The notes beneath the pieces are model-generated. The model saw only the letters and a program-made list of their open reading frames with translations. It made no database searches and was not told where the DNA came from. Positions 11,162-23,200 of a stretch of 64,000 bases of DNA are shown here, piece by piece; the first letter of the stretch is position 1; every line of letters starts with the position of its first letter. This DNA comes from Artocarpus heterophyllus (lineage: Eukaryota > Streptophyta > Magnoliopsida > Rosales > Moraceae): positions 23,782,908 through 23,846,907 of the forward strand of contig CM046341.1 of NCBI GenBank assembly GCA_025403435.1, written 5' to 3'. The position numbers and the translations under genes were made by a program.

Positions 11162-13124
11162 TGTAACGCCCCTATGTGGGGGTTAACAGTTTTTAATGAG
11201 ATAAAATAAAAATAAATAATAAAAGTAAAACCTTAAAAATAAAATTTACCCGGGACTTAAATGAAAACTCTCAACTCAAAAATAAAAATATAAACGATAA
11301 ATAAACCACAGTTTTAATGTAGCACCTTAAATTTAATAATATAAACTGTTGTCATCATCATTTTAACCCTCAACACATTATAATACAGTCACAGAAAGTA
11401 ACAATTGATGCTTACATTATCATGAAGAACATTCTCAACAATTGAAGCAGTCCCAATGTAATATAGCTACATCACTTCCTCAACTATATTTCTCGTAACC
11501 ACCTCACTTAGTGAGTCCTGAAAAGATATAAACATAAGGGTATGAGCAACACTATGCTCAGTAGAGAAAGCCATTACTCACCTTTATCATTACCACATTA
11601 AAATCTGCATGGTTAGTAAGTCACATCATATTTCAGATTATGAGGTTTATTATGATCACATCTTATGGATACCGTAGTTAACCATTACCAAGTGTCATAA
11701 TTACACATTTATACAAATATTACCAATAATCATTGTTCCTAGGTATCCATGTTAAATTGAGTATCACTCAACTCATCGAAACTCAAATGGGCGCACTTGA
11801 TCACCCTATAAACATTCCAAGGGTGTTCCGGTGAGGGGACATCAAGCCCCGAGTCCTCACCAAATCGATTCCTGTACAGTGTGTTCTGGGACTTTCAACC
11901 CAAGGAAGCGTCATCGCCTTCCCCCTACTTTACCTTTTAGGGTATTCATGCCCAAGGACGTAACCGTCGCCCTTTTCATGTCTCACAATTTCTCTATATT
12001 AAATCATTATTAATAGAGTTAATTTTCCTAACCATGCTTCTCAATTTATAACATGTGTCAATTCATTATGTTCCTCGCCGTACAATACAAGACGAGTCCA
12101 TGTCATAGTTTCATATGTGATACACATATAATATCAGTTCAACATAGATATATATATTGCGGCAAAACAATCAATTTTAATTCTATAAAAACCTCACAAA
12201 AGATGAGTAATAGAATCCCTACCTTTTAAGCTTATCAACAGTCTCTTAATCCTGGAATCAATTAACGTTAGCTCCATACTCCCTTGATCCTAAGGCGTGC
12301 ATAAGGACAATTAAAACTAAAGCACAACATACAACTACATTCATAAAATTTATTTTAATTTAATCTTAGAATTTCAAGAAATAACCACTGCCCATAGAGG
12401 TATTATAAAGTTTAACAATATAAATTTTCTGTCTAGGGCATATACACTTAGACTTCATACATATGCTCCAAAATAGCAACAAACATATACTTAGGTTTAA
12501 GAACGCAAATTTGAATAATCCTTTAGTATAAAAGAAAATTTATAAATGAAAGACTAAATTTGTTCATAAGATTCTAACCTCGGATTATGGTTAGTTGGAA
12601 GCTTGAAATGGCTTCAAAACAGGTTCCTTTAGTTCGGTATGACTGAAATTCTTGCTCAAATGGAGGTGATGGTGGCTGATTTTTATGGCTGCCTTGAAGA
12701 AGTTCTCTAAGTATTTTGCTTCAGCAAAGAAATGAGAAGAAGAGTGTGGGAACCGTGGAAGAGAAAGGAAGAAAAGATGAAGTCTTTGAAGAGAAGTGAT
12801 GGAAACAATTATAGAGGAGACATGTTGAAGCATGTCACGGAGGAAATAAAGAAAATGAGGGTCAAGAGTAGTTGGAAAATATATCCTTATGTCTCATCTA
12901 AAGACTTTAACACACATAATGCCAATATGACATTTTTGAGATTTATTAGAAGTTCTAATGCTTTTTAGTAATCATACTAAATAAATATAGGAGAATTTTA
13001 GAAAATTTAAAAATAGATAAAAATAAATATTATAAAATAAATTTAAATGAAGCAATTTTTTTTTTATACATTAAAAATTAATTTAATTACCTCAATACCC
13101 GTTAGAAGAATAACGGGTGTCACA
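11162..13124 (-). repeat. 3' LTR of the LOG-carrying element
   Basis: It is 1963 bp, TGTAACGCCCC...GTGTCACA. It matches 16788-18752 apart from a TA dinucleotide missing in the (TA)n run near 12149-12157. Small ORFs (for example at 11831, 12591 and 12732) recur identically in the other LTR simply because the LTRs are copies; they have no recognised domain. Confidence 0.95.
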
Positions 13125-13163
13125 GCTCTACCCCCCTTAAAGAAATTTCGTCCTCGAAATTTC
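13125..13163 (-). promoter_or_regulatory. Polypurine tract and conserved inverted repeat of a Tekay/Del-type 3' end
   Basis: On the minus strand TAAGGGGGGTAGAGC directly abuts the LTR and would prime plus-strand DNA synthesis. Just upstream (13142-13163) is a perfect inverted repeat, 9-bp arms GAAATTTCG/CGAAATTTC around TCCT. I recognise this AATTTCGAGGACGAAATTT arrangement from the 3' end of plant Tekay/Del-type chromoviruses, which gives the likely parent lineage of the element. Confidence 0.75.
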
Positions 13164-13796
13164 AATTCTAGCAATACTAGTAAAAATTATGATTCCACTA
13201 TGATTCCAATTCTGAGTCTAAACCGTTAATGTTTTTTGTCCTCCAAATTTAAGTTATCGTATCTCCACTTATTTACTTGCATAATAAATCTTACTCCTAA
13301 ATCCCTCAATGAGAGTATTTTTGACAAGTTTCAACTTATAACAACGTATAATAGTCTAAGAATCTGATCAGGCCTACATATTGACCATATCATGATTCCA
13401 GTCCTTCATTGTCCATGGACTGTGATTTACAATCACATTTAAGGAGATTGCCAGAGAAATTTTATATACTTCATCTTTAGGTTCCTTTTCCTTTTTGAGT
13501 AAGGAAAAGTCAAATATATTTGATTTCATACCTCAACTAATAAACTAAAACATAATCATAAAACATATATCACAAACACTTATATTCAAAACCATACATT
13601 AAACTTATTCATAGAGATATTAAACGGAATCTCTGGTTGCAAACATACCCGACATATTTTTCATTAAACAGCTATCCTCATGACACAAACATTCAACCCA
13701 AATAATATACTCATATTTCATATGGAATATCCCCATAACTGACTCTGGTACTTCCACATAATATTAACAGAATATTACACATTACAAACATAATAC

Positions 13797-13943
13797 GGAT
13801 ACGTTTCGAGAGTACAAGGCACTCCGTATACCAGCTATCCATATCATGCATGCTTATAGGATACAAAAACATCGATAAACAAAAGATCGGACCTTAAGAA
13901 GGATGCGTTTCGAGAGCATCAAGTACTCCGTATCCAGCCATCC
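13797..13943. repeat. Imperfect direct repeat of about 43 bp
   Basis: GGATACGTTTCGAGAG...CTCCGTATACCAGC at 13797-13840 recurs as GGATGCGTTTCGAGAG...CTCCGTATCCAGCC at 13901-13943. It lies between the LOG-like ORF and the 3' LTR, in what would be the 3' UTR of an element transcript. Confidence 0.7.
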
Positions 13944-14078
13944 CGGCATTAGGCTCAATGAATCTAAAAGATTTAACAACGACGTACCACAAGAAACACA
14001 GAATACAGGGCAAACGGTTATTCGTAACACACGAAATACGGACACACATGCCTACATGCCAAAGATAAAACAAAAAGA

Positions 14079-14768
14079 TTACAGATGGAGATTCAAATCA
14101 ATTGGCCGCTCCCGGCTTTCCCTTTCCCATTCAAGCTTGGATGTTGCAGTGTCGGATTCTGGATGTATGATTTGCATTTTATCTATCAATTCCTCAGCTG
14201 TTGAAGCAGTGACAAAGATTTGTCTCTCCGATTCTGTAGTGATGTTTTCTTCCACAGCGTAATCTAGAAATTTCAAAAGACCGTCATAAAAACCCTTTAC
14301 GTTCAGCAGTCCCAAAGGTTTGGAATAAAAGCCCAACAATTGCCCACAAGCAACTATAAATATTTCCTCAAGAGTACCTAGACCACCAGGTAATGCTATA
14401 AAAGCATCAGAATTATAGATTATGTCTTTAAAATTTTTAGGGATACTCTTGACTCCTTCTCCCTTACCTATGGCTTCCTTACAAAGGTTTCCTTCAACTG
14501 CAATATGAGGCCAAATTCTTACATCAGTAGCGTCGCTAGACCTAGCTGCTAGTGCCATATTTACCATCATTTTTATACTACCACCCCCATAGATTATGTT
14601 AATCTTCTTACGTGCTAGGACTTGCCCTAAGTGATTTGCAGCTTCTAAATAAGCTTTATCTTTTCCAAGGCTGGAACCACAAAAGACACAGACATTCTTT
14701 ATTTTCTTCGTGGACTGGGAGGTAGACATATTTGGTTTATAGAAGTGGTTGCTTAATGTCTGCTCCAC
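14079..14768 (-). CDS. LOG-like protein (lysine-decarboxylase-like fold), 229 aa, intronless, inside an LTR retrotransposon
   Basis: Plant LOG enzymes release active cytokinin bases from nucleotide precursors in the cytosol. The ORF has that family's order of motifs: CVFCGSS (27-33), IIYGGGS (58-64), SDAFIALPGGLGTLEE (120-135, family PGGYGTLEE), and PLGLLNVKGFYDGLLKFLD. Its length is normal (plant LOGs about 215-235 aa). Differences are notable: GGGSIGLMG has become GGGSIKMMV, the HVIGVIP stretch is unrecognisable, and the Arg of the MHxRK motif aligns with Asn112, so the usual phosphoribohydrolase chemistry is doubtful. Plant LOG genes have several introns; this copy has none, so it probably came from a spliced transcript. 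It is in sense with the surrounding element. The start at 14768 is the first ATG; Met14 at 14729 is an alternative. Family is sure; activity is not. Confidence 0.85.
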   Translation of the reverse strand: MEQTLSNHFYKPNMSTSQSTKKIKNVCVFCGSSLGKDKAYLEAANHLGQVLARKKINIIYGGGSIKMMVNMALAARSSDATDVRIWPHIAVEGNLCKEAIGKGEGVKSIPKNFKDIIYNSDAFIALPGGLGTLEEIFIVACGQLLGFYSKPLGLLNVKGFYDGLLKFLDYAVEENITTESERQIFVTASTAEELIDKMQIIHPESDTATSKLEWERESRERPIDLNLHL

Positions 14769-15372
14769 TTAGACTTCGGGTTCTACATGAGATTTTAAAG
14801 ATGAGAAATATACAAAAAGGGCTAAAGAGATAGACGAGTAGGTAATGAAAAGGTAATCCAAAGATTTAAACAAAATCTTGTGCGGATAAGAAAGTAAGAT
14901 AAGGTGATTGATAGTTTACAGAAAATTTGATTCACTTTTTGAAAAAGATTAGACTCTAATTGTATAACTTTTGACAATTGAGAACAATTCGACAGAAGAC
15001 CCTCATGACACAACTGTAGACTTTTTGACAAATATACACCAAGTCTAGAAATTTAATATAAACGACAAATATTGTAGAACTTTTGAAATTTGAGACACAA
15101 ATCTTGAAATATCTGGATAAGCTTTTCAAAATTCAAACATATTACTGTACCGTATGTAACGTGTCTGATAAGATAATATATTTTATTATATATATATTTA
15201 AGAAAATCATAAATTAAATAAGATATTAACATTTACTGTATCAATCTAATAATCACAATTATTTCAAACATAAAAGCAAATATTCTGAGTAAAAGCAAAA
15301 CACAAACTGTTGAACATCAGCTAAAACTGCTTCAAATAAGTAAAGACTAAATAACCTTTATAGAGCGATGAC

Positions 15373-15714
15373 TTATTCCCCATCCAGTTTTCTTATGGCT
15401 TGGCAAACAGGATCTAGAAATACCATATTCCTGAGGCGTTGTCTTTCTGTATAAAATTTAGGCCAGAGTTTAAAAATAGCTCCTTGAACATATCCACTAG
15501 GGTGACCGTGGAGAGGAGGATGGATGCTATCCAAGTTCTCCTTTGAAAGTCCATCCCTACAAAACCTTATTTTATCCTCTCTATTCGTAGACATATAACC
15601 AGGTGAAGTACATTTACCGTTACAATTTTGTCTTCCACATTTGTTACAAGTGACCACGATGGCACGAGCTCTTCTTTTCATTGCACTACGACTGGTACCT
15701 GTTCCCATATCCAC
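15373..15714 (-). CDS. Unrecognised Cys-rich ORF, 113 aa, upstream of the LOG-like ORF in the same element
   Basis: I do not recognise this protein. It has a basic N-terminus (KRRAR, about 13-17) followed by a compact cysteine cluster C-x2-C-x4-C-x3-C (Cys23, 26, 31, 35) that could bind zinc. A Pro/His stretch (IHPPLHGHPSGY) and a basic C-terminal half follow. The spacing does not match the retroviral-type zinc knuckle (C-x2-C-x4-H-x4-C), so it is not an obvious gag relic. It lies in sense, about 600 bp before the LOG-like ORF and about 1050 bp after the primer site. It could be a second captured host fragment, a remnant of a structural protein, or a chance ORF; composition (many Cys, Arg, Lys, unlike the AT-rich surroundings) favours a once-coding sequence. 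Confidence 0.4.
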   Translation of the reverse strand: MDMGTGTSRSAMKRRARAIVVTCNKCGRQNCNGKCTSPGYMSTNREDKIRFCRDGLSKENLDSIHPPLHGHPSGYVQGAIFKLWPKFYTERQRLRNMVFLDPVCQAIRKLDGE

Positions 15715-16768
15715 TATAGATAAAGTTAACTATGAACAACAAATCTAATTTAACGACAACAAGGATCTTCCTGAATGATATTTAAAATCATTTCATAACA
15801 ACATAATCTTCCAGCAACTCAAATAATTTTGTTTTAATCAAAACCTTATTGAACAATGCATACACCCATATGTTATTCCTAATACTCAACATCTATCAAT
15901 GGATTCATCATCATTACTACCAAGGGTTTAGAATGCGACTAACCTTGAAATCAATACGATTTACGTCTTTCAACGTAGACCATATCAACGAACAAAGACA
16001 CTTGATGTTACTACTTAAGAACATCTACAATCCCCACAATTCTACTCATACAATATATAATTTCCTCATATAACAAAATCTTAGGTAACAAAAAGATTCA
16101 CTGATACACTTAAATACAATGTACGTAACGAAATATTCCAATTTTGAGATTCATGCATTCTAGACTTTACACAGTCTCAACAGACCAAAAGTCTAACATT
16201 TATCTCTCTCAAGATTCAATACCATGATTCCCAACTTATATCATATTCCTCAAATATATAGAACTTTTAAGAAAAGACATTGACACTTATGTGCTCCATC
16301 GAATCCACACATAATCATTACTTAGGTTTGAATCAATTACGAAAAATTTGGCATATCTATGTCAAACTTTAAAATCAATAAATCAAGCCTTATATTTCTT
16401 ATTGTTTTTCACGAGACAAAAGGCTTTTAAATCCTCGTATCTATACGAATTTCTCATCGTTTATACGAATTAGATATGCTTATAGATCCAAATATTATAC
16501 GAATCTCTCATAAGCATTCTACTTATAAACTCATTCCATATAATTATCATTCCCTCATAACTATTAATACTTTCCTTCTATATAATTATTGTACTCATAT
16601 AACTATTAATATTTTCATTCTATGGCCTTTCCATGTTACATCCTTCGAAACTGTATAAATCAATGTGAAGGTTCATTTTGATGATGACACTGAAAATTCA
16701 GCTTCAAAACCATCTCAAAAATATATTTTTTAAAGTGGTGCTACACTCCCTAGGTTAACCGAACCTAG

Positions 16769-16780
16769 GCTCTGATACCA
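16769..16780 (-). promoter_or_regulatory. Primer binding site (initiator Met tRNA)
   Basis: Minus-strand TGGTATCAGAGC is fully complementary to the 3' end of plant initiator Met tRNA and lies 7 nt inside the 5' LTR (16788-18752). This fixes the element's orientation as minus. Confidence 0.93.
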
Positions 16781-16787
16781 AAAATTC

Positions 16788-18752
16788 TGTAACGCCCCTA
16801 TGTGGGGGTTAACAGTTTTTAATGAGATAAAATAAAAATAAATAATAAAAGTAAAACCTTAAAAATAAAATTTACCCGGGACTTAAATGAAAACTCTCAA
16901 CTCAAAAATAAAAATATAAACGATAAATAAACCACAGTTTTAATGTAGCACCTTAAATTTAATAATATAAACTGTTGTCATCATCATTTTAACCCTCAAC
17001 ACATTATAATACAGTCACAGAAAGTAACAATTGATGCTTACATTATCATGAAGAACATTCTCAACAATTGAAGCAGTCCCAATGTAATATAGCTACATCA
17101 CTTCCTCAACTATATTTCTCGTAACCACCTCACTTAGTGAGTCCTGAAAAGATATAAACATAAGGGTATGAGCAACACTATGCTCAGTAGAGAAAGCCAT
17201 TACTCACCTTTATCATTACCACATTAAAATCTGCATGGTTAGTAAGTCACATCATATTTCAGATTATGAGGTTTATTATGATCACATCTTATGGATACCG
17301 TAGTTAACCATTACCAAGTGTCATAATTACACATTTATACAAATATTACCAATAATCATTGTTCCTAGGTATCCATGTTAAATTGAGTATCACTCAACTC
17401 ATCGAAACTCAAATGGGCGCACTTGATCACCCTATAAACATTCCAAGGGTGTTCCGGTGAGGGGACATCAAGCCCCGAGTCCTCACCAAATCGATTCCTG
17501 TACAGTGTGTTCTGGGACTTTCAACCCAAGGAAGCGTCATCGCCTTCCCCCTACTTTACCTTTTAGGGTATTCATGCCCAAGGACGTAACCGTCGCCCTT
17601 TTCATGTCTCACAATTTCTCTATATTAAATCATTATTAATAGAGTTAATTTTCCTAACCATGCTTCTCAATTTATAACATGTGTCAATTCATTATGTTCC
17701 TCGCCGTACAATACAAGACGAGTCCATGTCATAGTTTCATATGTGATACACATATAATATCAGTTCAACATAGATATATATATATTGCGGCAAAACAATC
17801 AATTTTAATTCTATAAAAACCTCACAAAAGATGAGTAATAGAATCCCTACCTTTTAAGCTTATCAACAGTCTCTTAATCCTGGAATCAATTAACGTTAGC
17901 TCCATACTCCCTTGATCCTAAGGCGTGCATAAGGACAATTAAAACTAAAGCACAACATACAACTACATTCATAAAATTTATTTTAATTTAATCTTAGAAT
18001 TTCAAGAAATAACCACTGCCCATAGAGGTATTATAAAGTTTAACAATATAAATTTTCTGTCTAGGGCATATACACTTAGACTTCATACATATGCTCCAAA
18101 ATAGCAACAAACATATACTTAGGTTTAAGAACGCAAATTTGAATAATCCTTTAGTATAAAAGAAAATTTATAAATGAAAGACTAAATTTGTTCATAAGAT
18201 TCTAACCTCGGATTATGGTTAGTTGGAAGCTTGAAATGGCTTCAAAACAGGTTCCTTTAGTTCGGTATGACTGAAATTCTTGCTCAAATGGAGGTGATGG
18301 TGGCTGATTTTTATGGCTGCCTTGAAGAAGTTCTCTAAGTATTTTGCTTCAGCAAAGAAATGAGAAGAAGAGTGTGGGAACCGTGGAAGAGAAAGGAAGA
18401 AAAGATGAAGTCTTTGAAGAGAAGTGATGGAAACAATTATAGAGGAGACATGTTGAAGCATGTCACGGAGGAAATAAAGAAAATGAGGGTCAAGAGTAGT
18501 TGGAAAATATATCCTTATGTCTCATCTAAAGACTTTAACACACATAATGCCAATATGACATTTTTGAGATTTATTAGAAGTTCTAATGCTTTTTAGTAAT
18601 CATACTAAATAAATATAGGAGAATTTTAGAAAATTTAAAAATAGATAAAAATAAATATTATAAAATAAATTTAAATGAAGCAATTTTTTTTTTATACATT
18701 AAAAATTAATTTAATTACCTCAATACCCGTTAGAAGAATAACGGGTGTCACA
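16788..18752 (-). repeat. 5' LTR of the LOG-carrying element
   Basis: It is 1965 bp and apparently identical to 11162-13124 except for one additional TA in the run at about 17771-17784. As the 5' LTR in the element's reading direction it should hold the promoter that drives an RNA containing both internal ORFs. Confidence 0.95.
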
Positions 18753-18959
18753 GTGGGCCACAATTGAAATGCTCAGATATCAAAGAGGGCCATTTGAAAT
18801 ATTTTATGGGCAACTTACAAAATGCCCTCAAATACTCCAACTTATTAAAAAAAATTTTCAACAAACTACTTATTAAAACTGTCCCGTTATTAGATATTTG
18901 TGATTTGTTAAAAGTTTAAGTTATCCTCCCTTCTCACTCTCTTATGAGGATTCCAATTC

Positions 18960-19215
18960 AGTCCCAGAACTTGCCAAAACCTGCCAAAATCCATCCAAAA
19001 TATCGCCAGAACCGTCAGATGCTGTCTTAGAACCTGCTGAAACCTACTAGGTTTCAACACAAAACCTGCCAGATTCTATCCAAAAAATCGCTGAAACCGT
19101 CAAATTCTATCCTGGAACTTGCTATATTCCAACAAGGAACCCGTCAGATTTTGTCTAAAAAATCACTAGAACCTCCAGATTTCATCTTAAAACCTGCCAA
19201 ATTTCTACCCGAAAT
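18960..19215. repeat. Degenerate tandem repeats, AACCTGCCA(G)ATT..ATCC type
   Basis: At least six irregular copies follow each other of a phrase built from 'CCAGAACCTGCCAAATTCTATCCAAAA' variants, with units of very roughly 30-50 bp. No ORF spans them. They lie just outside the right end of the LOG-carrying element, in the pre-insertion DNA. Confidence 0.6.
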
Positions 19216-20237
19216 CTAGTAAATTATATGCTTTTTTTTTTCTAACAAATACCACCACATTATAATTTTTTCTGCAAAATCATTACAAAATAATAACATT
19301 ACAAAATGAGCTGACTTCGCCATCATATTTTCTTTTACAAGTGAACATATGTAGTCAAAGTTTTTCTGGGAAATCTTAAAAACAAATTCGAACTTGTCTA
19401 AACGAATTGATGGAGACTGATGACCTCCCTTGAAGGGGGAATGAAAAAGATATTTACAAATCCACACTAGAGTCATTTTATGTTACAACAAATAACAAAA
19501 TCAATACTTTTCAACTATTAAGCAGCAATGCACAAAATTTTCACTTCCCTCTCCATAGACAGTGATAGACACATATTAATTTGCTTAAAACAAACAGTTC
19601 CTGTCAACGAACAGCTGAGACACACGGAACATATGAAGAGCCCGAAAAAGCCTCTGAGCATAATGAAGAAAATATGTCCCCTCAAGTCTGTGTTCTTCAT
19701 CAGAAACTGCTTCATGCATACAAGAACAAGATCAGACTCTAGATCTTTCATGCACTTCATCAAGAATAATAAACTTATAGTTAAAACATGAAAGATATGA
19801 TTCCAACAAACCAATATTCCTACAGACAGATAAACAGAAAAAATTGTACTTTTCTAAAAGGGAGAAGTGAAAGAAAATACCAAGTGTTAAACTAACATAA
19901 TTGAAAAAAAGAAAAAAAAAGAAAAGGAATTTGACTCAATTGAATAGACAATATCCAAATGAAAAAACTAGCTAAAATTATATATTTTCATTACCTTCCG
20001 TCATTGTTCCCTACATCAATGAAAGACAGACCTAAATTCCTCGCTACTGCTATAAGTCAAATTCTAAAAATTCAATAAAAGATATACAAGAGGAATTCTA
20101 AAACAAAAGATATAAACAACATAAACAAATTGCACCCAATAGCCAATGAAAAATTCAAATAAAATTCAAATGAAATAACCGATGCAAGATATATCAGAGG
20201 AATTATAAAGGTACTCCATAAAACACTAAAGTATCTG
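19216..20237. other. AT-rich spacer
   Basis: No convincing gene or mobile-element boundary is seen. Two short overlapping ORFs on opposite strands (19518-19814) have no recognisable motif and unremarkable composition. Confidence 0.4.
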
Positions 20238-23200
20238 TGTAACGACTCTACCTATGTAGCCATTACTTAACTACTTAATCTTAATCTTAAACATGCTTTA
20301 ACATAAAGTACTTAAATTTTGGAATAATTTTTTTCCCCTAAGAAAAAACCTTGATAATGATTTCCTAAAATATTTCTTTTAAAGAAATATTGGTTTCTTC
20401 AAACATAATAATAATGTAATAATAATTATTACGCTTTACCACAATCATAATTTCTAAAGACTTAATTCTTTACATACATTATACATTAATTTCCTAAAAC
20501 ATGATAATAACGATTTCTTAAAATTTTTCTTTCAAACTTAAGGATAACTATTTAAAAACTATTTCTTTTAAACATTTCTTTATTTAAATGACAATATATT
20601 AAAACAATTTTAAATTAAATATCGTTATAAATTCCTATTCTGAAAGCTTTTTAAATCCTTTCTTAAATTACCGTTATGTTTTTCTTATAATTCATTATAT
20701 TAAAATGACATATTGAATTCTTAAAACTTATTCTTTTTAAACTTAACATAATAATAATTTCTTATAACTTATTCTTTTAAATCTAACATATTAGTTCTTT
20801 AACACATATTCTTTTAAACTTTCATAATAATAAATGCATAAAACATATTCATTAAAATCCTTTTTTAATTTAATGTAAAACTCCTATAAAAATTTCTAAT
20901 TCTAAACAATCTTATACTTTTCTTACTTGAAAATTTTCGTGTATTTGTTGCTTTATCTATTACAACATTTTTAAACCTTAAAATTCTCTAGATCAAGATT
21001 GTATTATTATAACCTCGGTTTTTAAGTTATAATTACAAAATTTCATTTTCTTATTTAATTCATACATAATGTTGTAAAATAAAAACGTGAATAATTTCTT
21101 AAATTAAAAATGAAAAAATACTACATTTGCATGAGTGGTATCTATTCCCATCTACTCCATTCATCTGCCGCTCACTACTGTCCATCAAATGTCGCTGACA
21201 AGTTTTCTTACTTACAGTATGAACATACTTAAATGAACTTTCGCTCAGCAAGTAAGAAATTAGACTCACAAAACATAATTGAAAATCATTTAAGAAAAAC
21301 ATGTATGAATATTTTATGCCTGCTTATCACTTGTTTGATGCTTAATTATTTAAGATTTAACCTGTCTAACTAAATGGGCTCGGGTAATCTTACCGGTCGT
21401 GTGCCATCTTCGAGAAGTCAGGGTCTGTGAGGTCCTTAAGACGCCGAGATCATAAATAGTGTTGATCCATATTGAAGCCTCCCCATATGTCGAGAGGTTA
21501 GTATGACGCCCTTTACTTGTCTTATTAATTTTACTTATGTTATTGTGTGTATGCAATATGACATGTTACTATATAGCATCACCATTTCATAAATCATAAT
21601 TCATAATTCAAAAACATGCTTAAATTAAAGTAAGTAAACAATATAATTTATTATTGCATACGTCATATATTGATCATGACATAATCATAACATAGCATGA
21701 TATGGCACAATATAAACATAATAAATCATGATCATATCATAATTGAACAATACATCATAAGATAATATGGAGTTACAAATCACAGATCATGCATTTCAAT
21801 TTTTTTTTATGAAAACACATAAAACACCTTATTTAAAAAATGTTCATACCGTAGGCAAGATTTCTACTTATTGGATTTCAAGCTAAGCTGTTCTGGTCGG
21901 ATCTTGCTATATCTACAGTCTACGAAGCATCCTTGACAGTAGTCCTCGAGCGACCACAGATGGCTAGGAATGCTTTTTGGAGATCATGCATTGCTAAAAA
22001 CGTCATTATGGACTTCGTTACTGCAGTTTATGTCACCTCGATCCACGTGTAGTTAGTATAGACCATTTTCAGCAGAGTGAAATTAGCTTTAATAGAAGGC
22101 ATCATTGTGTCTGGAACGTTAAAATGAGTCAGGAAGTGGTCTCAGATCATTGATTAGAGGTCGAGATCATAAAACCCGAGGTCTGTTGGAGCCTGGCCAC
22201 CCGCTACGACACGTGCGGCGACTCCAGTTGCTAGTTGGTGTTGAAACTTTGGGTTCTACTATTTTTTGACCTCTTGAGTTCGTTGGAGGCCTCAATTTCA
22301 CCTGATTCAGCCTCTAGCTATACAAATTGTAGACTCGATGGTGGCAGAAATGGCAAAGCTTTGATCTCTAATCTCTGGTGATGGTGGCCTAAAATTGGCC
22401 GAAGGCTTTCCTTCCCCAGACCTCTCGCGTGTTTCCATGCAATCAATTTGAGTCACAAATGTTGGAAGAGGCATCATCGGAGCTCCTCGTTTGGTTTGGT
22501 GCGACGAGTTTGAAACTCCAATAAACGGCCGTCATAGCATAAGATAAATTAGGGCATTTCACTCCCTGTCGTTCTCTAGTTTGAATGGCATCAGTTGTGT
22601 GCCTTTCCGTCATGTGGATCACCAAGACGACATGGCTCATGATAGCTTTGGTGGGCGTTTGGCATTTTTCGACATGCCGTGGCAGATCAACTCTATTTTT
22701 TGGCCGTTTTCCATCTACAGTTCCTTCTAAATCTAATGGGATGGGTGGTGTAAGCCGCCTCCATTAGGAAGGTGTTCTTCTAAGTGGCCACGACGGTGCA
22801 TGCCGATGGTACATAGGCAGAGCTCTCCAACAGCTATTGAGGTACAACCAGGCATGGATCGTGTTCTACTCATCACGGTGGTCATGTAGGAACCAAAAAT
22901 CACGCCAATTAGAGGCCAAACGGCGAAGGTATCTTGTCGAAAAGGAAATGGCTTTCTACGAGATTTGACCAAAAAGTGTGGCTTTCTCTGGTGGAGTTAT
23001 GGTCGGCACAACACTTCATTGAAACCACCACGTCGTGATCTTCTCGTTGGTGCAGGAGGTGTCAAAAACCGGTACCGGATTCTGCACTGAAGTAAGAGGA
23101 GAAAAAGTAGAGAAAGAGAAATTTGAATTTTTTTTTCATTTGCCAAATTTTTTTTCCTAAGTATTTATAAACTCTAACATGGGTCCATAGATTTTACTCC

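Larger units (their letters stand above)
11162..18752 (-). mobile_element. Non-autonomous Gypsy-type LTR retrotransposon (Tekay/Del-like ends) carrying a LOG-like ORF
   Basis: This is a complete element of 7591 bp. Two LTRs (11162-13124 and 16788-18752) begin TGTAACGCCCC and end GTGTCACA. They appear identical except for one extra TA in the second copy. A 5-bp duplication, GTGGG, lies exactly outside each end (11157-11161 and 18753-18757). The primer site (16769-16780) is complementary to the 3' end of initiator Met tRNA and the polypurine tract is at 13125-13140, so the element reads right to left. The 3.66-kb interior holds no gag, protease, RT, RNase H or integrase; instead it holds a 229-aa LOG-like ORF and a 113-aa Cys-rich ORF, both in sense. 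It must be mobilised in trans. The LTR identity implies very recent insertion. Confidence 0.93.

Noticed and set aside
11831..12968. Small ORFs (60-80 aa) present identically at 11831/17457, 12591/18219 and 12732/18360
   Set aside because: They are conserved only because the two LTRs are copies of each other; no domain, and opposite-strand overlap indicates chance ORFs.
16769..16780. tRNA-like GCTCTGATACCA strings (also at 48823 and, diverged, 60698)
   Set aside because: They are complements of retroelement primer sites copied from the tRNA 3' end, with no tRNA body around them.
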